Origin: Patiria pectinifera
Lineage: Eukaryota > Echinodermata > Asteroidea > Valvatida > Asterinidae
Assembly (NCBI GenBank): GCA_029964075.1
Contig: CM057140.1
Location: 13,906,643 to 13,970,642 of the forward strand
DNA: 64,000 nt
Direction: 5' to 3'
Part shown: piece after piece, positions 63,874 to 64,000 of the stretch
Numbering within the stretch: the stretch's first letter is position 1
Layout of the letters: each line of letters begins with the position of its first letter
Made by a program: the position numbers and the translations under genes
Notes under the pieces: model-generated
Told to the model about the DNA's origin: nothing
Seen by the model: the letters and a program-made list of their open reading frames with translations, nothing else
Databases searched by the model: none

Positions 63874-64000
63874 GTAAGAAATTAATAAAACTTCCCAATT
63901 TTTTAATGAATTTTTTTTAAAATTTCATTTAGAATTGAGTAAATAGATTTCTGTCGCAGTTATCAAGTGAATGTTGACATTTGCAGAAATGATTCTGAAA

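Overview
The window is animal genomic DNA: short coding exons with GT/AG splice sites, long AT-rich introns, and many short non-autonomous repeats. The gene set (TFB1M, ARL6, a still life/TIAM-type RhoGEF, a CYP2-like P450, a secreted subtilisin-like protease) together with tRNA-derived SINEs and foldback elements suggests an invertebrate deuterostome, most likely an echinoderm. That assignment is an inference from gene content and composition, not from a database match.

Layout. 1-2449 (+): internal exons of a subtilisin-like S8 protease, open at the left edge. 2917-3416: a 500-N assembly gap. 3645-4002 (-): first exon of a cytochrome P450 whose later exons must lie in or beyond the gap. 7694-8821 (+): a single-exon gene, and 15543-18353 (+): a three-exon gene; both encode basic, Ser/Arg-rich proteins I do not recognise that appear to be diverged paralogues. 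19419-22339 (-): a complete seven-exon TFB1M (mitochondrial 12S rRNA dimethyladenosine transferase). 23978-26624 (+): a complete five-exon ARL6/BBS3 (ciliary small GTPase). 26625-43669: mostly non-coding, with a candidate untranslated first exon ending at 29338. 43670-63873 and beyond (+): the N-terminal half of a still life/TIAM Rac GEF, with a WH1/EVH1-like domain, a long disordered exon and the start of the N-terminal PH domain; it runs off the right edge.

The genes do not form a pathway. The most unusual content is structural. Tandem duplications carry pieces of coding exons with their splice sites or stop codon (both sides of the TIAM PH exon; the 3' end of TFB1M). There is a 508-bp near-perfect palindrome inside an intron, a palindromic satellite inside an ARL6 intron, two hAT-like elements with readable target-site duplications (one nested in an older repeat), and a possible 36-nt frame-preserving microexon in the GEF. 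I found no CRISPR array, rRNA gene, convincing functional tRNA gene or viral gene.
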